Shown: positions 37,301 through 43,981, counted from the first letter of the stretch. The stretch is DNA of 44,174 nt from an uncultured Collinsella sp. (GCA_959602875.1 CAUGVQ010000005.1:1-44174), one strand, 5' to 3'. Numbers and translations are program-made. Notes: generated from the letters alone by a model not told the origin.

Positions 37301-37858
37301 AACGCCGCGGGTGAGACGATTGACGCCATCACTCTCAACAACACCTACGAGGCCGCGCCCACGAGTGTCCTTCTCGGCGGCTCCAAGGTGCTCGACGGTC
37401 GCGACCTTGCTGAGGGCGAGTTTGAGTTCCAGCTGACCGACAAGGACGGCAAGGTTCTTCAGACGGCGACCAATGCTGCAGACGGTGGGTTCTGCTTCGA
37501 CTCCATCGCTTACGACCAGGCGGGTACCTACGAGTACACGGTTTCTGAGGTCGCGGGCGACGCTGAGGGCGTGACCTACGATGAGGCTACTTTTGCCGTC
37601 AAGGTTGTGGTGACCGACGATGGCGAGGGCAAGCTCACGGTCTCCGAGCTCACCTACAACGGCGAGGCAGCTCTGCCGGTGTTCCACAACACCTACACCG
37701 AGCCCGCTGAGCCTCCGGCGCCCAAGCCCGAGGAGCCCAAGCAGGAGGTTATCCCTGCCACGGGCGACGCGGCTGCGGCTGCCGTGATGGCAACGGCTGG
37801 CATTGGCGCCGCGCTTGCCGCCGCCGGATACGTGACGAGCAAGAAGCGCGGTGAGTAA
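28400..37858 (+). CDS. Giant sortase-anchored surface protein: vWA domain plus about 16 pilin-type repeats
   Basis: A 3152-residue cell-surface protein. Residues 1-38 are a signal peptide (basic GEKPRKG, hydrophobic core, AYA cleavage). A von Willebrand A domain spans about 150-385 with an intact MIDAS DTSGS at about 161-165 and VVIFFTDGQPN. A Tyr-rich region (about 570-690) follows. From about 695 to 3105 come one Cna-B-like domain and about 15 FctA/Spy0128-like repeats, each starting K-x-L-x-(G/D)R...F-F-L, with Y-x-(V/I)-x-E in the middle and F-x-N-x-Y at the end. These Lys, Glu and Asn residues are those that form internal isopeptide bonds. The end has IPATG (about 3118), a hydrophobic segment and KKRGE, a sortase signal. 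It is probably an adhesin or pilus tip. The start is GTG 28400 (AGAGG 4 nt before) or ATG 28409. Confidence 0.9.
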   Translation: MSLMYFGEKPRKGLSKFVAVLTALAIASASLLAVPAYAAESGAENQNPAMEFIGNVAQLLGLGDDGIETYAVTGTTAVDPDTTNVWSDIAASSTSTQNIGRIWTDKSVFDDDYTFSGSIGGQTVGKGDSDFLVSLSALSSTSNLKTMVKTSVPLDIVLVLDTSGSMSGQKLTSLKNAANNFIDATADANEGLDQSDQSRISIVTFASGSNVRQQLNYVTDQNAQQYKNTVRGLNANGATWAEAGLETAQNQLISHPREDAQKVVIFFTDGQPNHGNGFDNEVAAKAVNTAHAMKQSGVTIYAVGVMNGADASVTDDDDFNEYMNGVSSNYPDATAEGENGGWLGFGAYYDTTFGTRAEGDYYKASSNASDIENIFEELSDEIQQGVGSGSPIEEVTHEGAVNPGTLTFTDTLGSYMTVSGDTMTVVYGDHKFTSTGKTTSDNVDTYQFSGRVEGNAVYGSADLSDLTVTVAHGATLADGDVVTVQVPASLIPMRNYDVDTDAKTMSVTDAYPIRLFYGVSVKADAKAAINQGSGDMYDAIVNTNKTDDGKVAFYSNLYNSGNGDTTATFAPSDGNKFYYYTQDTNLYTDQNCTQRATTWNINSYDTLYYSEPYWQITSGNSAQEVPQGIAINRDDQDWSKMTSDRQGNYYIPAGTQRLDRPASLNADKTDNTTGTAETVLTPNWEGTGVAQHLGNNGKITYDLPGKLEIKKSVDWGNASDDTKANQNSFEFTVNFNGDETLEGSFAYDLYASGEEPESSGTVADGGTITLKAGQRTVIKGLPANTTFTVTETEANKNGFTTTDIVTADPSNNTTDGKASGTIVGGSQQTVSFQNNYKADKPVKLSTKTDLKVNKNLTGRDWRETDEFSFQITQIDNGAPAVQMDDPAKVEITQQTNQQTASFGDITFSESGQYRFRVEELSDADQGITPIVGIDYSGAIYRVTVDVADAGQGNLEITSVLIEQMTNDDGGQGAGTVQGDTMAFENRYVLDQASETLQGTKIYTDTTGGNPIDAGKFSFQLEALGGYETGTVPGDAQSGDYTIAADSDDMPKPAGMTGTTLETGNVGDVFQFPTIYFDGDDVGKTFEYRITELAHQYQGAAEPGMTYDESASYVVKIVVTEEQDPDSTEPKIVIVAEPNLQPSDITFTNKYEPTAAKLEGNDVIHGTKTLEGRQMKEGETFYFQLSAFDDNAKTVLADPETVTVTDQNRMDFEFSEMEFTEVGTYTFQVNEVADDQGTETTNGDGMTFDTNIATVTVTVTDGNDSENPEDHGKLLASVSYSNDMHSGVTTHAQFTNVYEANMNYGAGGIAVTKTMVDRTMDAGDYNFTLTGTGPDGEISENFSNTAAAANGTVTMKQLQNLTFDEQDAEKTFSFTVDETEPTDENRLAGVEYDQSQYRVDITVHDNHDGTMYTETTVTKIKNTDGTDASEVVVDKLNSSTAQGKVPTFGFTNTYKPTEASLDGDTALKVTKEVTGAASPDGVNYTFILTAQDTGEGPIANIGGLTDGKLTVSTNGVINQDATDNTDDDTQTVSFGRLTFSKPGIYTFKVQENQPDADEGWTFGTDEHTVTVVVSDLNENNEYDGALHIKSVTPEDPTLITNSYKANPVIVGGEDAEQQITVQKSVTGADSDAEFKFKIEPVIDNDHSEQWWRDRVKATEDFSPELTISGVKQAQAVTNSFAGIQFNAVGEYKFNVTEVGAAAFNAGTDRKGWTYDEHTAVVTVKVTDEGNDGQLDAEVVYDNSNATTEADKSAQVAAFTNKYVPAEVTTGDDAETGIQVTKKVTGHDAIEAFEFSLTLRGGQNGDAVFEGAGENKTKFDGMTLATSDDIKAGATETKAFDDITFTAAGDYTFVIDETTTKTDAGWTYDTNTHEVTVHVKDNGEGALYIDSIENNAPEFENIYKLTPGKFRAAYFQLQGNKVLDGRNWKTGDEFTFTLTAGEGENVDGTKMAEGEVAATMPAKTTDTIKPMEDDSKVSDNSAQFTFTSDRIPGGSTVEEDTFTYSKPGTYRYLIRETNPNVASAGSGILGVSYDQTVYRLTVVVTDKGDGTLDAKGTYTKQEANGEWTELSGSDQITFTNTYSSDKVNITFNAFKVLQDRETAMKDNEFTFHMEFAGWKANDDQSDNWSMDGEVAEKAPAPAPDKGNIIRGDVTFGGMDFTADQVGYTYRYAITEVNGGQTINGVTIDNSTHYVTAKVTSVQQANEDGTFTEHVRVETSGEAEYDEQNQTAPTAGAIFTNVYDPGETTVDTGNADFDLTKVLKGKTWNGDKFTFTISPVSAMNDGQEIIAVDSPDFPMPAETALTVDEATGEDKDGNDLAVFSFGNITYDQEGVYTYTVEEKTPAKGEEGYNAGIDYSNTEATITVTVTDNHNGGYNTGVTIANNTFTNVYKSELNYNEADAGINIVKTLVGHEIDRDFNFTVTPDDDDSAAKLGIDRAGEQLTVKSGTTSADGLSSVGSVAMLDSKGELMFNQGDEGKTYTYTVQEVKPDPVPAGYTYDDTVYTVTITTDDDGQGGIKVYTNVKGGDFDQTFTYDNDDTADNETAYIPFENSYNATGELGGQGATSIVATKTLTNRPMVDGEFTFNVTNVNDTDTVIATGKNDANGTITFGAIDYSIDQMLKDADSNLCTPSVVDGKDTFTYTYQVTEDTTNLDKGVSAVDLNGFQIEVTVTDNGDGTLGIDVAYPNGANGLTFRNTYGEDQSGQVTIRINGVKGYKANGLAGAPDINGKFTFELTGVDENGNPAPMPATTTVTNDKGNVDFGDITYTMENVFGDTGSQGVAANAEDAEGGIATQSVKRTKTFIYTVTESGSVPGVDNDPNTTDTFTVTATDHGDGRLTVETSPNQEHGLALFGFTNEYNVDPVTSSPTADGGLTITKELTGRALAEGEFTAVMVDAKGAQVSQGVNDAAGNIALDAITFNAPGDYTYDLYEEPGSKGGVTYDATRYKATAHVVDNGNGTMSVTWEFANAAGETIDAITLNNTYEAAPTSVLLGGSKVLDGRDLAEGEFEFQLTDKDGKVLQTATNAADGGFCFDSIAYDQAGTYEYTVSEVAGDAEGVTYDEATFAVKVVVTDDGEGKLTVSELTYNGEAALPVFHNTYTEPAEPPAPKPEEPKQEVIPATGDAAAAAVMATAGIGAALAAAGYVTSKKRGE

Positions 37859-37859
37859 C

Positions 37860-38195
37860 ATGAGCGGCACGGGCGCATCGCTCGCGGGTGTGAGTACCCG
37901 CATCAACGGGAGGCATGCCTTCACCCACGAGCGTGTGCTCGAGCTCATTGTGCGCGAGACGGAACTGCGCGAGTCGGTCACCTTCAACAAGTCCGACCTC
38001 GCGCGCCGGCTCGGGTGCTGCGAGCGCACGCTCGACCGCGCGGTCACGCGCCTGCGTCACGACGGGCTGATTGTCTCTGAGGCGGCGTATGCGCCTTCGG
38101 GCGCGCAGCTCGGCAACGTGTACCGCGCCACGCCAGAAGGCATCGCGCTTGCGCGGACTTTCACGCGTGAGAAGCGCAAGCCCAAGGCCAAGTAG
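37860..38195 (+). CDS. Small winged-helix DNA-binding protein after the surface protein
   Basis: A 111-residue protein with a winged helix at about residues 22-90 (FTHERVLELIVRETELRESVTFNKSDLARRLGCCERTLDRAVTRLRHDGLIVSEAAYAPSGAQLGNVYRAT), followed by a basic tail KRKPKAK. The exact family is not recognised. The ATG at 37860 comes 1 nt after the surface-protein stop, with GGTGAG upstream, so the two are co-transcribed and probably coupled. An in-frame GTG at 37851 is an alternative. It may regulate the surface protein or another locus. Codon use is GC-rich, unlike the 5' part of the surface gene. Confidence 0.75.
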   Translation: MSGTGASLAGVSTRINGRHAFTHERVLELIVRETELRESVTFNKSDLARRLGCCERTLDRAVTRLRHDGLIVSEAAYAPSGAQLGNVYRATPEGIALARTFTREKRKPKAK

Positions 38196-38228
38196 CCAAG
38201 CCGCTGCTCGACCAACAACACGCACCTG

Positions 38229-38262
38229 CGACCCCGACGGCCAGCGCCGCCGGGGTCGTTTG
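38229..38262 (+). terminator. Terminator after the winged-helix gene
   Basis: A stem CGACCCCGACGGC/GCCGCCGGGGTCG (13 bp with one mismatch) and a 4-nt loop, followed by TTTGCT. It lies 33 nt after the stop and probably ends the surface-protein transcript. Confidence 0.7.
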
Positions 38263-38354
38263 CTACACAACCGACGACCCCGGTTTCAACGTGCCTCATG
38301 CGTGCAGAAAACGGGTACCCTGTAGGGAACAGTAGCTGGCTTGGGGGAGGAACC

Positions 38355-39071
38355 ATGGCAGAAGAGAAGCGCAACACGGTCGACGAGGCTGTGGTTGAGG
38401 TTAACGACGGCGACCGCACTGAGGAGAACGCCTCGCCCGAGCCCGAGATGGAGGATCTGCCCGCGCTTGTGCTGGGTGACGAGGCCGAGCACGATGCCGA
38501 CCTGCACGAGGAGGTCATCGACAGCGAGATTGCCTGGCGCGGCAAGATCTTTGACGTCGAGCGCCTGAACGTGCGCCTGCCCAACGGTCACACCTCGGTC
38601 CGCGACGTGGTGCGCCATCGTGGCGCGGCGGCCGTGGTGGCGCTTACCACCTCGGGCAAGATTGCGCTCGTGCGCCAGTACCGCACGTCGCTCGGCCGCG
38701 TGACGGTGGAGATTCCCGCCGGCAAGCTCGATTATCCCGGCGAGGATCCGCTCGAGTGCGCCAAGCGCGAGCTCAAGGAGGAGACCGGCTTTGTGGCCGG
38801 GCGCATTGCCTACCTCACCACCATTGCCACAAGCTGCGGCTTTGCGGACGAGCTTATCCACATCTACCTGGCCACGCAGCTCACGTTTGAGGGTGCGCGC
38901 CCCGATGACGACGAGTTCCTCAACGTCGACCTGGTGCCGGTGGAGGAGCTGGTGGATGCCGTGCTCGACGGCAAGATTGAGGACGCCAAGACCGTGGTGG
39001 GCGCCCTTGCCTGCGAGGTCATGAGCCGTCGCTTGGCGGATGCCGCCGTGGCCGAGGAGGCAGCGGAGTAG
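38355..39071 (+). CDS. Nudix hydrolase, ADP-ribose pyrophosphatase type
   Basis: A 238-residue protein. The Nudix box is AGKLDYPGEDPLECAKRELKEETGF, with the catalytic REx2EE intact and one extra residue between the first Gly and Glu. VVALTTSGKIALVRQYR and the upstream VEIPAGKL are typical of ADP-ribose pyrophosphatases, which split ADP-ribose to AMP and ribose-5-phosphate. The first 55 residues are an unusual acidic, low-complexity extension (many Glu and Asp) not found in typical members of about 180-200 residues. The ATG follows GGGGGAGG. It stands alone in its own transcript. Confidence 0.9.
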   Translation: MAEEKRNTVDEAVVEVNDGDRTEENASPEPEMEDLPALVLGDEAEHDADLHEEVIDSEIAWRGKIFDVERLNVRLPNGHTSVRDVVRHRGAAAVVALTTSGKIALVRQYRTSLGRVTVEIPAGKLDYPGEDPLECAKRELKEETGFVAGRIAYLTTIATSCGFADELIHIYLATQLTFEGARPDDDEFLNVDLVPVEELVDAVLDGKIEDAKTVVGALACEVMSRRLADAAVAEEAAE

Positions 39072-39172
39072 GCGCCTCTAGGCCAAGGCGCCGGCATACC
39101 GACGCTTCTCCGGCGCCGGGCGCCGGGTAAACGCCTCGGGGACGACGCTCGAAACCGGCATTCGGCATCGCT

Positions 39173-39216
39173 TGATAACTGAGTGATAACTGAATGATAA
39201 CTGAGAGGCAACTGAA
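39173..39216 (+). repeat. Tandem 11-bp repeats TGATAACTGAR
   Basis: Three exact-length units (TGATAACTGAG, TGATAACTGAA, TGATAACTGAG) are followed by a diverged AGGCAACTGAA, which recurs alone at 39313-39323. The 11-bp phase is one helical turn, so a bound protein would meet the same face each time. Confidence 0.8.
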
Positions 39217-39341
39217 ACCCCACGGCCCACTCCTCGTCTGTTTGGCAAATGCGTAGGTAGATGGACTGGGCGCTGCGGCTGGGCCACGCCGTGCGTGGCG
39301 ATTTGTGATTCTCAGGCAACTGAATGTGATTTGGCGGCAAC

Positions 39342-39389
39342 TAAAACCGTGCCGCGAGGGCGTTCTCGATAAAACCGTGCCGCAAGGGC
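39342..39389 (+). repeat. Two 20-bp direct repeats TAAAACCGTGCCGCRAGGGC
   Basis: Copies at 39342-39361 and 39370-39389 differ at one base and start 28 nt apart, about 120 nt before the ABC exporter gene. Confidence 0.75.
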
Positions 39390-39508
39390 CCGCGCGGCGC
39401 GGTCGACGCTCGTCATGGCGTATACTAAGCGCCGGTTTGTGCGGCACCTTTTGCAGCGCGGACCTCGGCATCTAAACCATCTCCAACCACGAAAGGCAGC
39501 GTCCTACC

Positions 39509-41356
39509 GTGAGAACCGCTAGCACCACCTCGGCCGCTAACTCTTCGACCGCAACCTCGGCAACCCCCAAGCACCGCAGCATGTTCCGCCGCTTTCTTGC
39601 CTACTACGGGCCGGAGCGCGGCCTCTTTATTGCGGACACCGTCTGCGCGCTGGTGATCGCCGGCATTGACCTTGCGTTTCCGAGCATCCTGCGCTCGCTC
39701 ACGGGCGGCCTCTTTACCGAGGGGCGCGACGCGATTCTGGGCGCGCTTGGCATGATCGCCCTCGGCCTTGTAGTGCTCTATCTCGTGCGTATGGGCTGCC
39801 GCTACTTTGTGTCGGCGCAGGGCCACATTATGGGCGCGCGCATGGAGTCGCGCATGCGCGAGGACCTGTTTGACCAGTACGAGCGCTTTTGCTTTAGCTA
39901 TTTTGACCGCGTGAACTCGGGCGACATGATGAGCCGCGTGGTGAACGACCTGTTTGACATTTGCGAGGCCGCCCACCACGTGCCGGAGTGGATCATCATC
40001 TGCGGCGTGGAAATTGTGGGCGCCTACGTGATCCTCTTTACCATCTCGCCCGTGCTCGCCGGCGTGATGGCGCTCGTGACCGTGGTCTTTGTGGCGATTA
40101 TGGTGCGCCAGAACTTCCGCATGCGCGAGGTCTTTGCGGATAACCGCCGCAAGATCTCTGAGGTCAACTCGCAGCTGCAGGACTCACTCTCGGGCATTCG
40201 CGTGGTCAAGTCCTTTGCGAACGAGGAGACCGAGCGCGCCAAGTTCCGCACCTCCAACGCGCGCTACCTCGACTCCAAGGTCAACCAGTACCACGCCATG
40301 GGTGCCTATCAGGCAACGAGCGCGCTCATGACGGGTGCCCTCTTTACCATCATTGTGGTGCTGGGCGGCTACCTGGTAGCCCAGGGCCAGATGACTGCCG
40401 TCGACATGGCGACGTTTGCCCTCTACATCAGCCTCTTTACCACGCCGATTGAGACGCTCGTCAACTCGACAGAGACGGTGCAGAAGGCCATCGCGGGCTT
40501 TAAGCGCATGGACGAGGTCATCCTGAGCATGCCCGACATTGTGGACGCGCCCGACGCGCGCCCGCTTGAAGTCACCGCGGGCGCCATTGCCTACCGCGAC
40601 GTGTGCTTTAGCTACGACGACACCGAGCTTACCGAGGACGGCGCCGACCGCGTGCGCCCGGTGATCGACCACCTGTCGCTTGAGATTGCGCCCGGCGAGA
40701 CCATTGCGCTTGTGGGTCCGTCCGGCGGCGGCAAGTCCACCACCTGCTCGCTGCTGCCGCGCTTTTACGATGTGGCGTCCGGTTCGATCGCCATCGACGG
40801 GCAGGACGTGCGCTCGGTCACGCAGGAAAGCCTGCGCCGCGCCATTGGCCTTGTGCAGCAGGATGTGTACCTGTTTGACGGGACCCTGCGCGACAACATT
40901 GCCTACGGCCGCCCCGGCGCCAGCCAGGCGGAGATTGAGGAGGCCGCGCGTCGCGCGAATATCCACGACTTCATTGTGAGCCTGCCCGAGGGCTACGACA
41001 CCGTGGTGGGCGAGCGTGGCAGCCGCCTCTCTGGCGGGCAGAAGCAGCGCGTGGCCATCGCCCGCGTGTTTTTGAAGGATCCCAAGATCCTCATTCTGGA
41101 CGAGGCGACCTCGGCACTCGACAACGAGAGCGAGGAGGCCGTGCAGGAGTCGCTCGAGCGGCTTGCGGCGGACCGCACAACGATTATCATCGCGCACCGT
41201 CTCTCGACCATTAAGGGCGCCGACGAGATCGCCACGGTTGAGGGTGGCCGCGTGGTGGAGCGCGGAACGCACGACGAGCTGCTGGCGCGTGGCGGCACCT
41301 ACGCGCGCTACTACCGCATGCAGTTTGAGGGCGCCCGCGCGCACGAGCTCGCGTAG
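39509..41356 (+). CDS. ABC exporter, fused membrane and ATPase domains
   Basis: A 615-residue half-transporter of the MsbA/LmrA type. Six membrane helices lie in about residues 40-330, with the coupling region MSRVVNDLFDICEA. The ATPase domain has Walker A GPSGGGKST near 400, the Q loop GLVQQDVYLFDGTLRDNIAYG, signature LSGGQKQR near 507, Walker B ILILDEATSALD near 527 and the H loop IIAHRLST near 561. All catalytic residues are present. It is a single gene, so it would work as a homodimer. The substrate cannot be told. The GTG start is preceded by GAAAGG at long spacing, and about 20 Ser/Thr/Ala residues precede the conserved part; the true start could be a little further in. Confidence 0.93.
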   Translation: MRTASTTSAANSSTATSATPKHRSMFRRFLAYYGPERGLFIADTVCALVIAGIDLAFPSILRSLTGGLFTEGRDAILGALGMIALGLVVLYLVRMGCRYFVSAQGHIMGARMESRMREDLFDQYERFCFSYFDRVNSGDMMSRVVNDLFDICEAAHHVPEWIIICGVEIVGAYVILFTISPVLAGVMALVTVVFVAIMVRQNFRMREVFADNRRKISEVNSQLQDSLSGIRVVKSFANEETERAKFRTSNARYLDSKVNQYHAMGAYQATSALMTGALFTIIVVLGGYLVAQGQMTAVDMATFALYISLFTTPIETLVNSTETVQKAIAGFKRMDEVILSMPDIVDAPDARPLEVTAGAIAYRDVCFSYDDTELTEDGADRVRPVIDHLSLEIAPGETIALVGPSGGGKSTTCSLLPRFYDVASGSIAIDGQDVRSVTQESLRRAIGLVQQDVYLFDGTLRDNIAYGRPGASQAEIEEAARRANIHDFIVSLPEGYDTVVGERGSRLSGGQKQRVAIARVFLKDPKILILDEATSALDNESEEAVQESLERLAADRTTIIIAHRLSTIKGADEIATVEGGRVVERGTHDELLARGGTYARYYRMQFEGARAHELA

Positions 41357-41563
41357 GGCGCGCGACGCGGCGGATGTGGGCCTGCGGGCTTGCGCCGCGC
41401 TGCCGGCGGGCGCGCCATGCGTGAGGGCGCGCGACGCTCTGCAGCTTGCATGGTGATTGTCGCAGCGTAGGCAGCGTGCCTGCGACGTATGCGTATAATG
41501 CCGGTGCGGCGGGGCTCGCGCCCGGCCGCGCAAAGGAGATCACCCGCTGCCCAAGGTCGACGC

Positions 41564-42439
41564 ATGGCAAAGAAAACCCCGCTTACACCCGAGGAAGTCA
41601 CCGAGCTCTTTGCGCAGCTCGATGATTCGGGCGTGCTCGACCCCGGCGGCCCGCATCGCAAGCGCACGCGTCGCACCATCGACCCGCTCTCCGACGAGGA
41701 CCCCTCCGGTTCCAATGTTGACCACGCCATCTCGCGCGCGGCCATGGCGGTTATCATCGGCGTGCTTCTGCTCGTGCTGGGCATGCAGCTTTGGTACGGC
41801 ATCAGCCGCCGCCTCAACACCGCAAATCTCTCCGACGCTGCCAACGCTCAGACCGTAAGCCTCGCGCTCGAGGGCGGCGTGGAGTGGGGCAACGGCTTTA
41901 CGCAGTTCCCGCGCGACTTCACGGTCGAGGAGGCCGATGAACGCACGGGCATCGTGGAGGTGTCCGTGGTCGACACCGAGTCCTCCAACGAGCTGGAGCT
42001 CTTTTCCAACAGCCAGATCCAGGCGGCCGCGCTTGCCACAAACGCGCTTTTGAACGACAACATCAACCAGGTGGTCTACAACGTGACCGCGCGCCTCGAC
42101 GAGGACGGCAACATCACCTCCGACCACCTCTTTGGCCTTCTGCCCGCGCAGGGTGAGGAGCGCGTGATCTTTACGTTTGTGTGGACCAAGTATCGCTCTG
42201 GCGACTCGGCCAACATTGACTGGGAGCTGCGCATCATCGGCATGGACGAGGACATCGCCGGCCGCATCCAAGAGCAGGTCAACTCCGTATCGTCGCTGAT
42301 CGATACGCCGGGCATTGACCAGGACGACTTCGACGCGCAGCGCAGCGAGCTCGACCTGGAGCGCGAGCTTTTGGGCAGCGAGCAGTACCTGGGCGGCACC
42401 GCCGAGAAGTACCCGGAGGACGTGCGGCTCACGGAATAG
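41564..42439 (+). CDS. Single-pass membrane protein of unknown function
   Basis: A 291-residue protein I do not recognise. Residues 1-58 are charged and likely cytoplasmic (RKRTRR near 32-37). One membrane helix follows (about 60-80, AAMAVIIGVLLLVLGMQLWYG), and residues 81-291 form an extracytoplasmic, acidic domain with regular beta-strand-like spacing (GIVEVSVVDTESSNELELFSNSQI, ERVIFTFVWTKYRS). There are no Cys residues in the outer domain, no signal peptidase site and no sortase motif. ATG 41564 gives a sensible N-terminus, but the ribosome site is weak (AAGG at 10 nt, a better AAAGGAG 27 nt away). It comes 207 nt after the ABC exporter. Confidence 0.75.
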   Translation: MAKKTPLTPEEVTELFAQLDDSGVLDPGGPHRKRTRRTIDPLSDEDPSGSNVDHAISRAAMAVIIGVLLLVLGMQLWYGISRRLNTANLSDAANAQTVSLALEGGVEWGNGFTQFPRDFTVEEADERTGIVEVSVVDTESSNELELFSNSQIQAAALATNALLNDNINQVVYNVTARLDEDGNITSDHLFGLLPAQGEERVIFTFVWTKYRSGDSANIDWELRIIGMDEDIAGRIQEQVNSVSSLIDTPGIDQDDFDAQRSELDLERELLGSEQYLGGTAEKYPEDVRLTE

Positions 42440-42879
42440 GGCTCCCTCTATTTGGTTGTTGTCCGTGTGCTGGAAAGCTCAAGTCGCTTATGAGCGTAAA
42501 ACTCTGCGCTTTGTGAAGATACTTTAGTTTGAAAAAGTGCTTATCTGGGAAAACGCTACGCGTTGAATCTGAAAAAGAGCGGTCTTCGGAGTAAACGACA
42601 GGGTTTACACTCATGAACGACTTGAGCTCCCTCTCGAGGCGGAGATGGCGCCGTCTGACGGCACGCACAACGGATTGTGGGCCGCCTGTGAAGACGCCTC
42701 CATCTTGTAGCGAATGAAACGGTATTTTGCAAATGAGCTGGTAAAAGTCCCTGTTTTGGCGTGCTGGTCAGAACCGTGTCAGACATCGGTAAGTTCGTGC
42801 CCAACTATTTTCTTTTCCTCTCTTCCGACTCGTGGGGCTGCCCTATCGTTTCGTTATGGCGGCTTGAGGGGGAGGGCGT
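42440..42879. other. 440-nt gap with MITE-like copy B
   Basis: No gene is seen. Copy B fills 42477-42627. The remaining 42628-42879 is A+T-richer leader for the nuclease-like gene; no confident promoter was found. Confidence 0.55.
42477..42627 (+). mobile_element. MITE-like element, copy B (151 bp)
   Basis: Left end GCTCAAGTCGCTTATGAGCG... (42477-42500) and right end (42604-42627) are 24-base inverted repeats with three mismatches. It is the same length as copy A. The internal core at 42521-42547 aligns with copy A (inverted), and TTATCTGGGAAAAC at 42541-42554 is shared with copy C (inverted) exactly 64 nt from the end. It is non-coding. Confidence 0.75.
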
Positions 42880-43980
42880 ATGGAAACCGTCTTATGCGAA
42901 GCGTCTGCGTTTTACTACTACCGAGTTCCTCCCTGTATTTTGAAGCTGTGCCTAGATTGCCCCGATCTGTCCACGCGCGGCGGTCGCCGTGCGCTTTCAG
43001 CGTGCGACACTTTTCTCGGTTACATTCCGACACCATTGCATGTACTGGTCCGTCATGCCCGAGAGAGGCATGACGTGAACGCATTTGCCACGCACGTCTG
43101 GAATGCTGAATTCGAAGCCGGTATGCTCCAGGAGATAGACACCTATCACTTTGTAACCTCGCCCGCGATGACCCTGCTGCTCATGGCGCGGTATCTATCG
43201 TTGCCGCATTTGGTGATGGCAGTGTATGAGATGACGGGAACCTTCTCGGTAATCGAGCTTGTGCCTGAGCATCGAGAAGAGGTGCAAAGGTGGATTAATA
43301 GCGGGTGGCGTGGTGAGGACGGCTGGTCACCGGTCCTGGACAGAAGCAATAAGCTAACAGCCCTTTGGAAGCGAAAGCCCTTGGTGTCCCTTGCCGAGTT
43401 GCGCTCCTTTGCGACTGCCCATTCTGGAATTAGGGGAGTGAAGCAGTTTCGTCGCGCGTTGGACTTGGTGTACGGAGAGGCGGCGTCCCCATTTGAAGCG
43501 CAGTCGGCGATTCTGCTTGGATGGAGCCGGCGGCTCGGTGGCGCTGGACTGGGTCCTTTCTCGCTGAATAGGGTTGTCAGGTTTGATAGAAGGGCAAAGA
43601 CGTTGTCCTCCCAGGGATACGCGGTCGTGGACCTCTACATTGAAGAAGGCCCTGATCATCCTGCGATTGCGCTGGAATGTCAGGGGAAGGCAAGTCACGG
43701 TGAGGCCGGAGCGAATGAGCACGATGCCGATAGGCAGCTCGCTTTGGAAAGCATGGGGATTCACACCATATTGCTGACAAGCGGACAGATATACAGCGCA
43801 TCTCGTTTTTTGCGGTTGGCAGAGCATATCTCGGAGCTGCTGGGGAGGACTTACCAGGCAAAATGTCGGAGCCACCGAGATAAGGAACGCTGGTTGCGAG
43901 GGGAAGTTCTAATCAATTGGAAGGACCTTGCCGACGATGCTCAGCGGGCCGTGGTAACGCGTCGGCGACGAGGACAATAA
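42880..43980 (+). CDS. AbiEi/DUF559-like protein with C-terminal PD-(D/E)xK nuclease fold
   Basis: A 366-residue accessory protein. The middle part (about 85-125, HFVTSPAMTLLLMARYLSLPHLVMAVYEMTG) resembles the helical region of actinobacterial proteins that pair an AbiEi-type domain with a DUF559/Vsr-like nuclease. The C-terminal part has E207 (SPFEAQSAILL), D251 (VVDLYIEE), E266 and K270 (IALECQGKASHGE), then NEHDADRQLALESMGIHTILLTSGQI, which aligns by eye with the DUF559 pattern vvlEvDGr.H...D..Rd..L...Gw.vlr. The active-site assignment is by eye only. An N-terminal winged helix is not obvious. Codon use is less GC-rich than core genes, and MITE-like elements lie on both sides. Its role may be in defence or DNA repair; unproven. 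Confidence 0.65.
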   Translation: METVLCEASAFYYYRVPPCILKLCLDCPDLSTRGGRRALSACDTFLGYIPTPLHVLVRHARERHDVNAFATHVWNAEFEAGMLQEIDTYHFVTSPAMTLLLMARYLSLPHLVMAVYEMTGTFSVIELVPEHREEVQRWINSGWRGEDGWSPVLDRSNKLTALWKRKPLVSLAELRSFATAHSGIRGVKQFRRALDLVYGEAASPFEAQSAILLGWSRRLGGAGLGPFSLNRVVRFDRRAKTLSSQGYAVVDLYIEEGPDHPAIALECQGKASHGEAGANEHDADRQLALESMGIHTILLTSGQIYSASRFLRLAEHISELLGRTYQAKCRSHRDKERWLRGEVLINWKDLADDAQRAVVTRRRRGQ

Positions 43981-43981
43981 A

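Larger units (their letters stand above)
39072..39508. other. 437-nt gap with short tandem repeats
   Basis: No gene is seen. The gap holds the 11-bp TGATAACTGAR repeats (39173-39216), another AGGCAACTGAA at 39313-39323, and two 20-base copies of TAAAACCGTGCCGC(G/A)AGGGC (39342-39361 and 39370-39389). A possible promoter for the ABC exporter lies near 39410-39430 (GGCGTATACTAAG). Confidence 0.6.

Noticed and set aside
31364..38047. Open frame of 2227 codons on the minus strand, antisense to the surface protein
   Set aside because: It mirrors the repeat structure of the plus-strand gene and arises from its codon bias. It has no ribosome site, domains or signal sequence.
41356..41437. Repeated GGGCGCGCGACGC at both ends of a short stretch after the ABC exporter
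   Set aside because: It is low-complexity GC-rich sequence, and two copies are easily due to composition.
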